This document shows positions 15,084 to 23,108 of a DNA stretch of 54,840 nucleotides, piece after piece. The stretch comes from Rossellomorea aquimaris (GTDB lineage Bacteria > Bacillota > Bacilli > Bacillales > Bacillaceae_B): the NCBI RefSeq assembly GCF_001877785.1, contig NZ_MINN01000070.1, positions 1 through 54,840 on the forward strand, in the 5' to 3' direction. Position 1 is the first letter of the stretch, and the number at the start of each line of letters is the position of its first letter. The position numbers and the translations under genes are program-made. Under the pieces are notes generated by a model. The model ran no database searches, had not been told where the DNA came from, and was given only the letters and a program-made list of their open reading frames with translations.

Positions 15084-15626
15084 CTAGAAAACCTTCACCA
15101 GCTCTATGTCAGCATATTTATCAGCACCGTATTCTTTATCACCATAAATCCCCTGAATGGTATTAAGCCCCTGCCCTGTCCAAAACCTAAGTGCAGGCCA
15201 ATTTTTGATTGCTACATTTGCCCGCACTTCCCGATATTCAGCCTGCTCCACAATAGATAAGAGCTCACTGACCACTTCCCGCCCCAGACCTTTTTTATGT
15301 AACTCCTTGTCCATATACAGATAGTTAATATAAAAGGATTCAGGTGTCGGGTAGCCGTGATACGTGGTCAGCAATCCCGCAAGATTCCCTTTATCCTTCA
15401 ACCGGATCACTTGAATATTAAATTGAGCTCTCGTCCCTCCAGGCGGAAGGTCACCCTCGGTAAAACAGCGGGAAGCATACTTTTTATCTAAGCTCCCGCC
15501 GTCCCATTGGTGTATGTAGCTTCCTTGTTCGTATAGTTCCTGGACGGTGGTAATTTCTTGCTGAGTCATATCTTTAATAGTGAGGCGGTTGGTTTCCCAT
15601 TGGCTTGGTATCATTTTTATTGTCAT
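15084..15626 (-). CDS. GNAT family N-acetyltransferase
   Basis: About 180 residues. NYLYMDKELHKKGLGREVVSELL is the acetyl-CoA binding loop and helix (K-K-G-L-G), and VAIKNWPALRFWTGQGLNTIQGIYGD is the C-terminal strand-helix. The N-terminus WETNRLTIKDMTQQEITTVQELY is also GNAT-like. The start at 15626 has a GGAG 11 bases upstream; the internal ATG at 15614 is an alternative. Target unknown. Confidence 0.82.
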   Translation of the reverse strand: MTIKMIPSQWETNRLTIKDMTQQEITTVQELYEQGSYIHQWDGGSLDKKYASRCFTEGDLPPGGTRAQFNIQVIRLKDKGNLAGLLTTYHGYPTPESFYINYLYMDKELHKKGLGREVVSELLSIVEQAEYREVRANVAIKNWPALRFWTGQGLNTIQGIYGDKEYGADKYADIELVKVF

Positions 15627-15680
15627 TGGTCCGTTAACTCCATTCTCTTTTCATTACCTTCTCTTAATTAATTTCATTCA

Positions 15681-16010
15681 TCATCCCACCGGCTTCCCGG
15701 AGACAATATGCCAATGTAAATGCTTTGAGTCCTGATAATTCCCCAGATTGGTAATCACCCGGCATGCCCCGTGCTCCCCGGTTACGTGGGCTGCAACCTT
15801 CCTGATCACTCCCATCAGGTCGAGCAGCAGTCCATTATCGCTGTCCTCCAGCGTGATTAAAGACGAAATATGTCTCTTCGGTATTGCCACAATATGTACC
15901 GGATAAAATGGCCGGGTATGATGATAAGCTAGCACATGATCTGTTTCCAGCACTTTCTTCACTTCGGTTTTTCCGCTTAATACTTCATCACAATAAAAGT
16001 CTTCGGTCAT
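15681..16010 (-). CDS. HIT family protein (histidine triad nucleotide hydrolase)
   Basis: About 109 residues. The histidine triad is KHLHWHIVSG (H-x-H-x-H) near the C-terminus, with PVHIVAIPKRHISSL earlier, both hallmarks of HIT proteins. They hydrolyse nucleoside phosphoramidates or dinucleotides. The ATG at 16010 sits behind GGAGGAA; an earlier in-frame start at 16055 lies upstream of the ribosome site. It is a single gene in a run of minus-strand genes. Confidence 0.9.
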   Translation of the reverse strand: MTEDFYCDEVLSGKTEVKKVLETDHVLAYHHTRPFYPVHIVAIPKRHISSLITLEDSDNGLLLDLMGVIRKVAAHVTGEHGACRVITNLGNYQDSKHLHWHIVSGKPVG

Positions 16011-16104
16011 TTCATTTCCTCCTTTGATCTGGCAAAAGAAAGTGAACTCCGCCATTTTCGAACTCCCTTGTTCAATTAAACAGCTGATTAGTTGAACTGG
16101 GTAT

Positions 16105-16359
16105 TCACATGAGTGTTAAAAAAGAGAACAAAAATATCAATACTACATACTTACTGGCTGCTTTCTGAGGCTTGTATTTCCAGAATTCCTTCTTTAAATC
16201 GGCTGTTAAAAAGGAAAGCAAAACAATGATTAGACTAAATGTAATGGAACTTTGTACTGAAGCCAGGCCGGCAAACAGTGTCAAGAATAAAACGATGCCT
16301 GCGATGCCGATCAGCGGGATGGTGATATATTCAGGTTTGAATCTTATCGAGTTCTGCAT
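16105..16359 (-). CDS. Small membrane protein, 84 residues
   Basis: Three hydrophobic segments: ITIPLIGIAGIVLFLTLFAG, SITFSLIIVLLSFLTA and the C-terminal YVVLIFLFSFLTLM, with a basic stretch KKEFWKYKPQKAASK before the last. The ATG at 16359 follows AGGAGAG by six bases. I do not recognise the family. It is divergent from the PTS operon; the space between them holds the cre-like site and promoter. Confidence 0.7.
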   Translation of the reverse strand: MQNSIRFKPEYITIPLIGIAGIVLFLTLFAGLASVQSSITFSLIIVLLSFLTADLKKEFWKYKPQKAASKYVVLIFLFSFLTLM

Positions 16360-16592
16360 GGTTTATCTCTCCTATTTAATATTAATGAGATCCTCTCAAT
16401 TGGTAAAATATGATAATACCAGTTTATCACAGGCAGAATCTTCTGAGAACTGGATTTCCGAGTCCTCCCCCGTTTTTCAAGAGGTGACGCGTACTCATTT
16501 ATATTCCGCACCATCCTTTTTCATGGAAGGACATGCTCCTAAAACTCCCAACTGTTCAATTTTGCAAAATTAAACAAACAAATTCTGCACAC

Positions 16593-16640
16593 TGAAACCC
16601 CTTTCATTCCCTTGAAATAGCCTTTATACTAGATTTATAA
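16593..16640 (+). promoter_or_regulatory. cre-like site and promoter of the PTS operon
   Basis: TGAAACCCCTTTCA (16593-16606) matches the CcpA cre consensus TGWAANCGNTNWCA at all but the central G. TTGAAA (16612-16617) and TTATAA (16635-16640) lie 17 bases apart just downstream, a SigA promoter. Binding immediately upstream of -35 is compatible with carbon catabolite control. Confidence 0.6.
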
Positions 16641-16712
16641 GATGATCATCAAATAATTCAAGAATATAAAAATGCAAAATTAATGCCAGATACAGCTGTA
16701 AGGAGGATCCTC

Positions 16713-18824
16713 ATGGTATTGGATAAGAGACGTGCACACTTATTATCCATCATTCAGCAATCTGCCGAACCTGTCCCGACGAAGGTTTTGGTCGAAAGAA
16801 TGAATTTGTCCCAGCGGACCATTTATTATGACCTCGATCAGATCAACAGCTGGCTGAGGACTCAGAAGTTAGAACCTATTGACAGTAAACATGGTCAGGG
16901 TTTGTTCCTGCCCCCTGAATCGAAATCGAAGCTGATGCTGAAGCAGGATGAGAGTTTTGAAGATTGGCAGTATCAATTATCAAAGCAGGAACGCGGAGTT
17001 CTGATCAAGGCGAAGATTTTACTTGAAGAACAGGATGCGACGATGAAAAGCTTCATGGACTTGACGAGCATGAGCCGCGGGACGATTGCGAAGGAGATCA
17101 AAGAGATCAGGCAGGAGTTCAAGCGCTCAGGTTTGGAACTGTATTATCAGAAAGGTTCGGGATACCGTCTGCGTGGTTCCGAGGAGGCAAAAAGAACGAT
17201 GCTCTCCACCATTCTTGCAGCCGTCTTCTCTCATGAAGATTGGCAGAATGTCCGGAATGAGGTCTACAAGATGATTCATCCCGAAGCAGCCACCTGGTCA
17301 AGTGAAACCGATCAAAGACAAGTGGTGAGGGAAATCCTTTTTGAAGCGGAAACTGACATGGGATTGACGCTGACGGATGAAATGGTCGAGATCCTATCGC
17401 TGCAGATCCTAATGATCATAAAGCGGATCGAGCTCGATGAATTCATCCAGGTGCCCGAGGCTGAAAAAGAGGTGCTCAAGCAAACGGACGCCTTTAAGGC
17501 AGCCGCGCTCATCACCCATAAACTTGAAGCGTACAAGGGAGTCACCTTCCCTGAAGATGAAACCTGTTTTATCACCATGAACCTGCTCGGTTCGAAGGTC
17601 CAGCATGATAATTTTGATCATTACACCGAACAGGAACTGTCTGGCCTCAGAAAAGTGGTCCGCAATATGATCGATGATTTCCAATTGTATTCCTGCGTCG
17701 TGTTCGACGACCGGCGCGGACTGGAAGAAAACCTGATCTCCCATATCAAGCCGACCTATTACCGGCTGAAGTACGGGCTCCATATCGTCAATGATTTGGC
17801 CGGCAGCATCCAGGAGACCTACCCCGACATTTTTCACCTGACCAAACGGGTGATCAGACATTTGGAACTGTATGTCGGGAAACGAGTGCCTGAAGAGGAA
17901 GCCGCCTATATCACTCTTCATTTCGGCGGCTGGCTGTCTAAAGAGAAAAAGTCAGTGGAAACGAAGTTCAGGGCCATTATCGTCTGTGAGAACGGAATCG
18001 GGACGTCCAATATGCTCAGGACCCAGCTGGAGAATCTGATTGCAGGACTGAATGTGACCGCCACGATTTCCATGAGGGAATACCAGACACAGCACCATGC
18101 GGCAGACGTCATTTTTTCAACCAATTATATAAAAGCAAAGGATATTCCCGTCATCCATGTCCCCGCTATCCTGACGAACGTGGAAAAGGAACGGGTCATG
18201 CAGCGGATGAATGAGCTGTTCGATCCGAACGCACCCGGGAAAGCGATGACCGATCACCTAATGGATCTCATCAAACGCCATGCCGACGTCCATCAAGAAG
18301 ATGAGTTAAAGCATGAACTGGTCCGTTTCCTGGAACAAAAAACTCCACAGATAAAGGAGCTAAGAAAGCCTATGCTCAATGAATTACTGACAGAAGAAAC
18401 GATACAGCTGAAAGACCGTGTAAAGGACTGGGAGGAAGCCATTGAAACGGCTTCACAGCCGCTGATCGACCAGCATTCGATCACCCCGTCATACGTGAAT
18501 GCGATGATCGATAACGTAAAGGACTTAGGCCCTTACATCGTGATCGCTCCGGGGATCGCCATCCCCCATGCACGCCCCGAAACAGGGGTTGAAGAACTGG
18601 GGATGAGTTTTCTCAGGCTGAAAGAACCTGTTTATTTTTCCGAAAAAGAAAAGCATCGTGCCCAGCTTATCATCGTGCTGGCGGCAATCGATAATCAAAC
18701 CCACTTAAAAGCATTGGCACAGCTCACTGAACTGCTGTCCAATGAAGAAAATGTAGAGAAACTGATTTCAGCAAAAAATTCAAAAACCGTAATCGACTTA
18801 ATTAACCAAACAATCGAAGTATAA
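16713..18824 (+). CDS. BglG-family PTS transcriptional regulator with PRD, EIIB-like and EIIA domains (UlaR/SgaR type)
   Basis: About 703 residues. N-terminal HTH domains (LLSIIQQSAEPVPTKVLVERMNLSQRTIYYDLDQIN and the Mga-like second helix) are followed by two PRDs (around residues 200-400, with conserved His in KVQHDNFDHY and LHIVNDL), an EIIB-Gat-like segment VCENGIGTSNMLRTQL with cysteine-glycine loop, and a C-terminal PTS EIIA type 2 domain with APGIAIPHARPETG (phosphorylatable His). The ATG at 16713 follows AAGGAGG by six bases; an earlier ATG at 16683 precedes that site. It heads the operon with IIB and IIC genes for an ascorbate-type PTS, whose expression it should activate when phosphorylated. 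Confidence 0.88.
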   Translation: MVLDKRRAHLLSIIQQSAEPVPTKVLVERMNLSQRTIYYDLDQINSWLRTQKLEPIDSKHGQGLFLPPESKSKLMLKQDESFEDWQYQLSKQERGVLIKAKILLEEQDATMKSFMDLTSMSRGTIAKEIKEIRQEFKRSGLELYYQKGSGYRLRGSEEAKRTMLSTILAAVFSHEDWQNVRNEVYKMIHPEAATWSSETDQRQVVREILFEAETDMGLTLTDEMVEILSLQILMIIKRIELDEFIQVPEAEKEVLKQTDAFKAAALITHKLEAYKGVTFPEDETCFITMNLLGSKVQHDNFDHYTEQELSGLRKVVRNMIDDFQLYSCVVFDDRRGLEENLISHIKPTYYRLKYGLHIVNDLAGSIQETYPDIFHLTKRVIRHLELYVGKRVPEEEAAYITLHFGGWLSKEKKSVETKFRAIIVCENGIGTSNMLRTQLENLIAGLNVTATISMREYQTQHHAADVIFSTNYIKAKDIPVIHVPAILTNVEKERVMQRMNELFDPNAPGKAMTDHLMDLIKRHADVHQEDELKHELVRFLEQKTPQIKELRKPMLNELLTEETIQLKDRVKDWEEAIETASQPLIDQHSITPSYVNAMIDNVKDLGPYIVIAPGIAIPHARPETGVEELGMSFLRLKEPVYFSEKEKHRAQLIIVLAAIDNQTHLKALAQLTELLSNEENVEKLISAKNSKTVIDLINQTIEV

Positions 18825-18843
18825 ATTAGAGGAGGAAAACAAC

Positions 18844-19110
18844 ATGAAAAAAGTATTAGTGGTATGCGGAAATGGATTAGGAAGCAGCATGATCGTGGAG
18901 ATGAACATTAAAGCAGCGCTTAAGGATATGGGCAAAGAAGCAGAGGTTTCACATACGGATTTGACAACGGCGAAGACGGAACAGGCAGACTTGTTCATCG
19001 GTTCCGAAGATATTGTCGGAAGTCTTGAAGACGGCCGCAAAAATGTCGTGAAACTGAAGAACCTGATGGATAAAAATGAGCTTAAGTCTGCGTTGGAACA
19101 ATATATCTAG
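18844..19110 (+). CDS. ulaB: PTS sugar transporter subunit IIB, ascorbate type
   Basis: The 88-residue IIB protein has the phosphocysteine loop VVCGNGLGSSMIVEMNI at the N-terminus, the signature of the L-ascorbate/galactitol (UlaB/SgaB) group. It accepts phosphate from an EIIA histidine and donates it to the sugar during transport. It starts 19 bases after the regulator's stop with GGAGGAAAAC upstream, and the IIC gene follows 30 bases later. Confidence 0.88.
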   Translation: MKKVLVVCGNGLGSSMIVEMNIKAALKDMGKEAEVSHTDLTTAKTEQADLFIGSEDIVGSLEDGRKNVVKLKNLMDKNELKSALEQYI

Positions 19111-19140
19111 TCCTATTTTCCAAACAAAGGAGCGATATAA

Positions 19141-20508
19141 ATGGTTGATATCATTATGAATGACATCCTTGGCACACCTGCAATCCTCGTCGGGCTCTTC
19201 GCCCTCGTCGGACTCCTTGCCCAGCGGAAGAATTCCGGGGATGTCGTGTCCGGCACATTGAAGACCGTGATGGGCTTCGTCATCCTCGGGGCAGGCGCGA
19301 ATGTGCTCGTCCAGTCACTCGGCCAATTCAGCAGTATGTTTAACGAAGCGTTCGCGGTCGACGGGGTCATCCCCAACAATGAAGCGATCGTAGCACTGGC
19401 CCAGGAAAGCTTTGGTACAGAGACAGCGATGATCATGCTGTTCGGTATGGTCGTGAACATTCTGATTGCACGTTTCAGTCCTTTTAAATATATCTTCTTA
19501 ACCGGTCACCATACAATGTTCATGGCCTGCTTGATCGCGGTCATCCTGACGACTGGAGGACTCTCCGGTGTGCCATTGATCATCCTCGGTTCGATCATCC
19601 TTGGCTCACTGATGGTCCTTTCCCCTGCAATGCTTCAGCCGTTCACTCGCAAAGTCACCGGTTCTGACGACTTTGCCATCGGCCACTTCGGTTCGGTCGG
19701 ATATCTGGCTTCCGCCGCAGTAGGGAAAGTCGTAGGAAAAGGCTCCAAATCAACAGAGGAAATCAAGGTGCCTAAATCTCTAGGATTCCTCAGAGATACA
19801 TCCGTTTCAGTATCCTTGACCATGGTCATCCTGTTCTTCATCGTCGCCGGTGCGGCTGGGCCTGCTTTCGTTGAAGGTCAGCTGAGCGACGGACAGAATT
19901 TCCTGGTGTTCGCTTTCATGCAGGGGATCACATTTGCTGCGGGTGTGTACATCATCCTCGCAGGTGTGCGCATGCTCCTTGGTGAAATCGTCCCTGCCTT
20001 CAAAGGGATCGCGGATAAAATCGTCCCGAATGCCAAACCTGCCCTTGATTGCCCGGCCATCTTCCCGTTCGCGGGTAACGCCGTCATCATCGGCTTCCTG
20101 TTCAGCTTCATCGCAGGTCTTGTAAGCATGCTGTTCCTTCCATTGCTTGGCTTGAAGGTAATCGTCCCGGGACTTGTCCCTCACTTCTTCACAGGTGCAG
20201 CGGCCGGAGTCTTCGGAAATTCAACCGGCGGCCGCCGCGGTGCGATCATCGGTTCAATGGCAAACGGCGTGATGATCAGCTTCCTCCCTGCGCTGTTACT
20301 GCCGGTCCTGGGCTCACTAGGATTCCAGGGAACCACATTCGGTGATGCCGATTTCGGAGTTGTCGGAATCGTGCTTGGCAACCTTGTAAAACTATTTGAT
20401 TCTGCCGGTGTCCTGTTTGCAGCAATCCTCGTGATTTTGGCAGTGTTGTTCTTTATCGGGTTTAGATCTAAAGCCGGTGAGGATAAGAATGGAACAGAAG
20501 CTGCTTGA
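19141..20508 (+). CDS. ulaA: PTS ascorbate transporter subunit IIC
   Basis: The 455-residue membrane protein has at least ten hydrophobic segments and strongly resembles UlaA/SgaT: GTPAILVGLFALVGLLAQRK at the start, VILGAGANVLVQSL, LTGHHTMFMACL, GHFGSVGYLASAAVGK, IVPAFKGIADKIVPNAKPALDCPA and STGGRRGAIIG. UlaA imports L-ascorbate while it is phosphorylated by UlaB. No separate EIIA (UlaC) gene nor any UlaD/E/F catabolic gene follows; a strong terminator comes 15 bases after the stop. The substrate may be ascorbate or a related sugar acid. Confidence 0.88.
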   Translation: MVDIIMNDILGTPAILVGLFALVGLLAQRKNSGDVVSGTLKTVMGFVILGAGANVLVQSLGQFSSMFNEAFAVDGVIPNNEAIVALAQESFGTETAMIMLFGMVVNILIARFSPFKYIFLTGHHTMFMACLIAVILTTGGLSGVPLIILGSIILGSLMVLSPAMLQPFTRKVTGSDDFAIGHFGSVGYLASAAVGKVVGKGSKSTEEIKVPKSLGFLRDTSVSVSLTMVILFFIVAGAAGPAFVEGQLSDGQNFLVFAFMQGITFAAGVYIILAGVRMLLGEIVPAFKGIADKIVPNAKPALDCPAIFPFAGNAVIIGFLFSFIAGLVSMLFLPLLGLKVIVPGLVPHFFTGAAAGVFGNSTGGRRGAIIGSMANGVMISFLPALLLPVLGSLGFQGTTFGDADFGVVGIVLGNLVKLFDSAGVLFAAILVILAVLFFIGFRSKAGEDKNGTEAA

Positions 20509-20521
20509 TTCTTGATTTGAT

Positions 20522-20567
20522 GGAGTCCCGTGATTCCCCTTTTTAGGGGGTGCGGGGCTTTTTTGTT
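20522..20567 (+). terminator. Terminator of the PTS operon
   Basis: AGTCCCGTGATTCCCC, a TTTTT loop and AGGGGGTGCGGGGCT form a long stem followed by TTTTTTG. The rest of the gap to 21143 holds repeat family B and one doubtful ORF. Confidence 0.85.
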
Positions 20568-20864
20568 TTGTTATTTTGTTGGTTTTTCGGTGTGGCAAGG
20601 AGGGATCGGTTCTTGTTTCCGTTCTGCTTTTGTGATTTGGTTGGCGCAGTTGTGTTAAAAGTACTGACAATGAAATGGTGGTAAAGCTCATACCCTTGCG
20701 TTATGGTACTCCCTTTTAAATCACGTAAAACTGCTGATTTTCATTAAAAAACGCTTCTAAAACCATCCAAAATTGCTCATTTTGAATGGTTTCAGTCCAT
20801 TAAGCAGCATATCCCCCTGAATCCAGGCCGTCAGCATCCCCATTCAAGGCGCCTGCCTCCGTTT

Positions 20865-20958
20865 ATTATCAAAACCGGACATGATATTATCAAAAATCCG
20901 GATATATTATCAAAAACAGCCCTTTTATTATCAGAAATCCAATTATATTATCAAAACG
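20865..20958 (+). repeat. ATTATCAAAA phased array, family B, copy 1 (five units)
   Basis: ATTATC begins at 20865, 20886, 20906, 20927 and 20947: spacings 21-20-21-20. Odd-numbered units are followed by a GC-richer spacer (AACCGGACATGAT, AAACAGCCCTTTT), even units by AAATCCGGATAT or GAAATCCAATTAT. Like the copies at 31009, 33281 and 34670 it lies between genes. Confidence 0.9.
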
Positions 20959-21102
20959 CAAAACTCCCCAATAAAGGGCCTCACTCCCGGTTCCCCAATT
21001 TTTTAGTTCGCCGGGGTTCATGCTCGAATTTAAGGCTGCACCTTCATATTCAACCAGGTCACAATCTTCCTTATATTCGTTAAAGACATCATACATCCCT
21101 TA

Positions 21103-21111
21103 TGCTATAGT
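21103..21111 (+). promoter_or_regulatory. Extended -10 promoter of the YitT gene
   Basis: TGC-TATAGT is an extended -10 element 32 bases upstream of the ATG; a clear -35 hexamer is not present. Confidence 0.45.
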
Positions 21112-21143
21112 ATCCTAGTATTCCATTTGAACGGAGTGATGAT

Positions 21144-21980
21144 ATGAATAAAACAACTGTGAAAGAAATCACCTTGATCATCGTCGGGTCACTCTTCTTT
21201 GCCCTTGGGGTGAATCTGTTTGCAATCCCGAACGAACTTGGGGAAGGCGGCGTGACGGGGATCTCGATGACCCTTTATTATCTTCTTGGCTGGTCCCCGG
21301 GTATCACGAACTTCGTCATGAACGGCGCTCTGCTCGCCATAGGGTACAAGGTGCTCAATAAACGGGTGACCTGGTATACGATGCTCGCCATCTTCTTTAC
21401 GTCCCTCTTCATCAAATTGACGGAAGGCATGGGAGAATCGGTCGACATCATGCTCGGGACTGTCTTTGCCGGTGTGTTCATCGGCCTCGGGCTCGGTCTT
21501 GTCCTGCGCTCGGGAGGAACGACGGGCGGCTCGACCATCATTGCCCGCATGCTCAACCAGCATTTCGGCTGGGCGGTCAGCACAACGATGTTCGTATTCG
21601 ATATCCTGGTGGTACTCGGTTCTTCTTTTGTAATCGGGATCGAGAATACGATGTATACCGGTATATCCATCTATATCAGCACGAAAATTTTGGACTACCT
21701 GATTGATGGCTTTGATACAAGAAAGGCTGTCACGATCATTTCCGCCCAGACGGACGCCATCGCAGAAAAAGTGAGTGCCGAAATGGACCGCGGAGTGACC
21801 GTCATCAACGCAAGAGGTCATTATTCGCAAGAGGCCAAGGATATCCTGTATGTCGTGATCAATAAGCAGGAGCTGTTCCTTTTGAAAAAGAAGATTCAGA
21901 AGATAGATGAGAAAGCCTTTGTGGTTGTCCATGATGTGCGGGATGTTTTTGGGGAAGGATTTACGTTTCCGAAGACATAA
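21144..21980 (+). CDS. YitT family membrane protein
   Basis: The 278-residue protein begins with five or six hydrophobic helices (LIIVGSLFFALGVNLFAIPNELGEGGVTGISM, TGLVLRSGG-type GLGLGLVLRSGGTTGGSTIIARML) carrying the conserved G-G-x-T-G-x-x motifs of the YitT/DUF161 family, and ends with a soluble DUF2179 domain (AVTIISAQTDAIAEKVSAEM ... VVINKQELFLLKKKIQ). The transported molecule is not known. The ATG at 21144 has CGGAGTG upstream. It is monocistronic; the following 500-base gap holds repeat B variants. Confidence 0.9.
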   Translation: MNKTTVKEITLIIVGSLFFALGVNLFAIPNELGEGGVTGISMTLYYLLGWSPGITNFVMNGALLAIGYKVLNKRVTWYTMLAIFFTSLFIKLTEGMGESVDIMLGTVFAGVFIGLGLGLVLRSGGTTGGSTIIARMLNQHFGWAVSTTMFVFDILVVLGSSFVIGIENTMYTGISIYISTKILDYLIDGFDTRKAVTIISAQTDAIAEKVSAEMDRGVTVINARGHYSQEAKDILYVVINKQELFLLKKKIQKIDEKAFVVVHDVRDVFGEGFTFPKT

Positions 21981-22227
21981 ATAAAGGTACAGATAAAAGG
22001 GACTTGTCCCCCGGTGAGCTGTTGTTTTCTTAGGGGGGGATACATCCCATACCATCGAAATCACTCCAGTTTCTCTGTAAAATGACCTTTTTCATTTTAA
22101 AAATTGACCATTTTTTAAAAGTCATGCCCCTGCCCCTATCCAATTCATCAACATACAGTAAAAATCACCTCCATTCCTTAACCAACCAAGCAAAAATCAG
22201 CTGCATTCCGCTGCCCTCTCAAATCTT

Positions 22228-22332
22228 ATTATCGACTTCTTTCATTTTATTATCGACATCCAAAGATTCATTATCGATAACGAGGATTTTATTATCATAT
22301 TGTTTAAATTGGCTTTATTCTATTATCGATTT
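22228..22332 (+). repeat. ATTATCGA phased array, variant of family B
   Basis: ATTATC begins at 22228, 22249, 22270 and 22291 with exact 21-bp spacing, then at 22322 (31 bp) and an isolated copy at 22382. Here the hexamer is followed by GA or AT rather than AAAA, and the spacers are unrelated to those of the other B arrays. It looks like a second lineage of the same design. The gap 21981-22484 holds no other recognisable element apart from a family C-like GGGACTTGTCCCCC at 22000-22013. Confidence 0.6.
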
Positions 22333-22484
22333 TCCGGTTATAAAAGCGCCTTAATCAATTTAAGATCAAATCTATGTAGTTATTATCGAACCGCACCACA
22401 ATTAGTGTCTTAAATGGGATTGGGTGGAATGAAAAACCCCACCATTGGGTATAGGTTATTAATAGCATTTGGGAGGAATGCCAC

Positions 22485-22811
22485 CTGAAACTGCTCTTCA
22501 TCTACTTCACTATCCTGTCTTCCGCCATTTGCCTGATCCTGCTTCCGTCCCTGCCATTCAGGGAATGGATTTATTTTTCGCTGTTCTTCTTCTGTCTCGT
22601 TTATTCCATTGGTTATTTATCTTTCTATGTAAGGAACTTTTGGGTTTCCTTTCCCCTGGCATTTATAGCGGCATTCATTTTTACTTATCTGATCAACGAG
22701 TTAACCTCCGCAGAAATTCCTTATAGCATCATTGTTGTGATGGGAATTATCTATACAGGGCTGGGTTATTTTATAACCAGACGAAGGGACAAAGGAGATT
22801 TTTTTAAATAA
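22485..22811 (+). CDS. Four-helix membrane protein, probable CTG start
   Basis: An open frame from a TAG at 22452-22454 to TAA at 22809-22811 contains no ATG, GTG or TTG near its beginning. A strong ribosome site GGGAGGA (22471-22477) is followed seven bases later by CTG at 22485, giving 108 residues. The product has four hydrophobic segments: LLFIYFTILSSAICLILLPS, YFSLFFFCLVYSIGYLSFYV, FPLAFIAAFIFTYLI and SIIVVMGIIYTGLGYFI, and a basic tail TRRRDKGDFFK, as expected by the positive-inside rule. No family recognised. It ends 55 bases before the T-box leader. Confidence 0.6.
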   Translation: MKLLFIYFTILSSAICLILLPSLPFREWIYFSLFFFCLVYSIGYLSFYVRNFWVSFPLAFIAAFIFTYLINELTSAEIPYSIIVVMGIIYTGLGYFITRRRDKGDFFK

Positions 22812-22865
22812 TCCTTGCCATCCTCCCCTCCCTCAAGTACAATTATGAAAATAATTCCAATACCA

Positions 22866-23090
22866 ACAAGTGATGATAGGACTCAGTAGTCAATTATCTC
22901 CCTGTCGAAGAGATCTGATGGCCGGTGCGAATCAGAACACAGATAATGGCGAATTACCCCCTTGAACTTTTCCTGTGAAGCAGCAGGCGACGGCCGGACC
23001 GTTATCCGATTGAGTGGAAGAGAAATTCTTCAAGCAAGGGTGGTACCGCGTTAACCACGTCCCTTTATTAGGGGCGTGGTTTTATTTTTT
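22866..23090 (+). promoter_or_regulatory. T-box leader (tRNA-Tyr sensing) of tyrS
   Basis: The conserved T-box AAGGGTGGTACCGCG is at 23036-23050. An intrinsic terminator (AACCACGTCCC / GGGGCGTGGTT then TTTATTTTTT) follows at 23053-23090, competing with the antiterminator. Stem I lies at about 22866-22990 with arms AATTATCT / AGATAATG, and the bulge on its 3' side contains TAC (22955-22957), a tyrosine codon, as the likely specifier. Uncharged tRNA-Tyr should stabilise the antiterminator and turn on tyrS. Confidence 0.9.
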
Positions 23091-23108
23091 TATAAGGAGG
23101 AAAAAAGG

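Noticed and set aside
20890..21096. Minus-strand 68-codon ORF between the PTS operon and yitT
   Set aside because: Its first half looks protein-like (YDVFNEYKEDCDLVEYEGAALNSS), but the second half runs through repeat family B and there is no spaced ribosome site. It could be a decayed gene fragment; not enough to call.
22082..22354. Plus-strand 90-codon ORF in the yitT-tyrS gap
   Set aside because: It spans the ATTATCGA array and has no ribosome site or protein-like composition.
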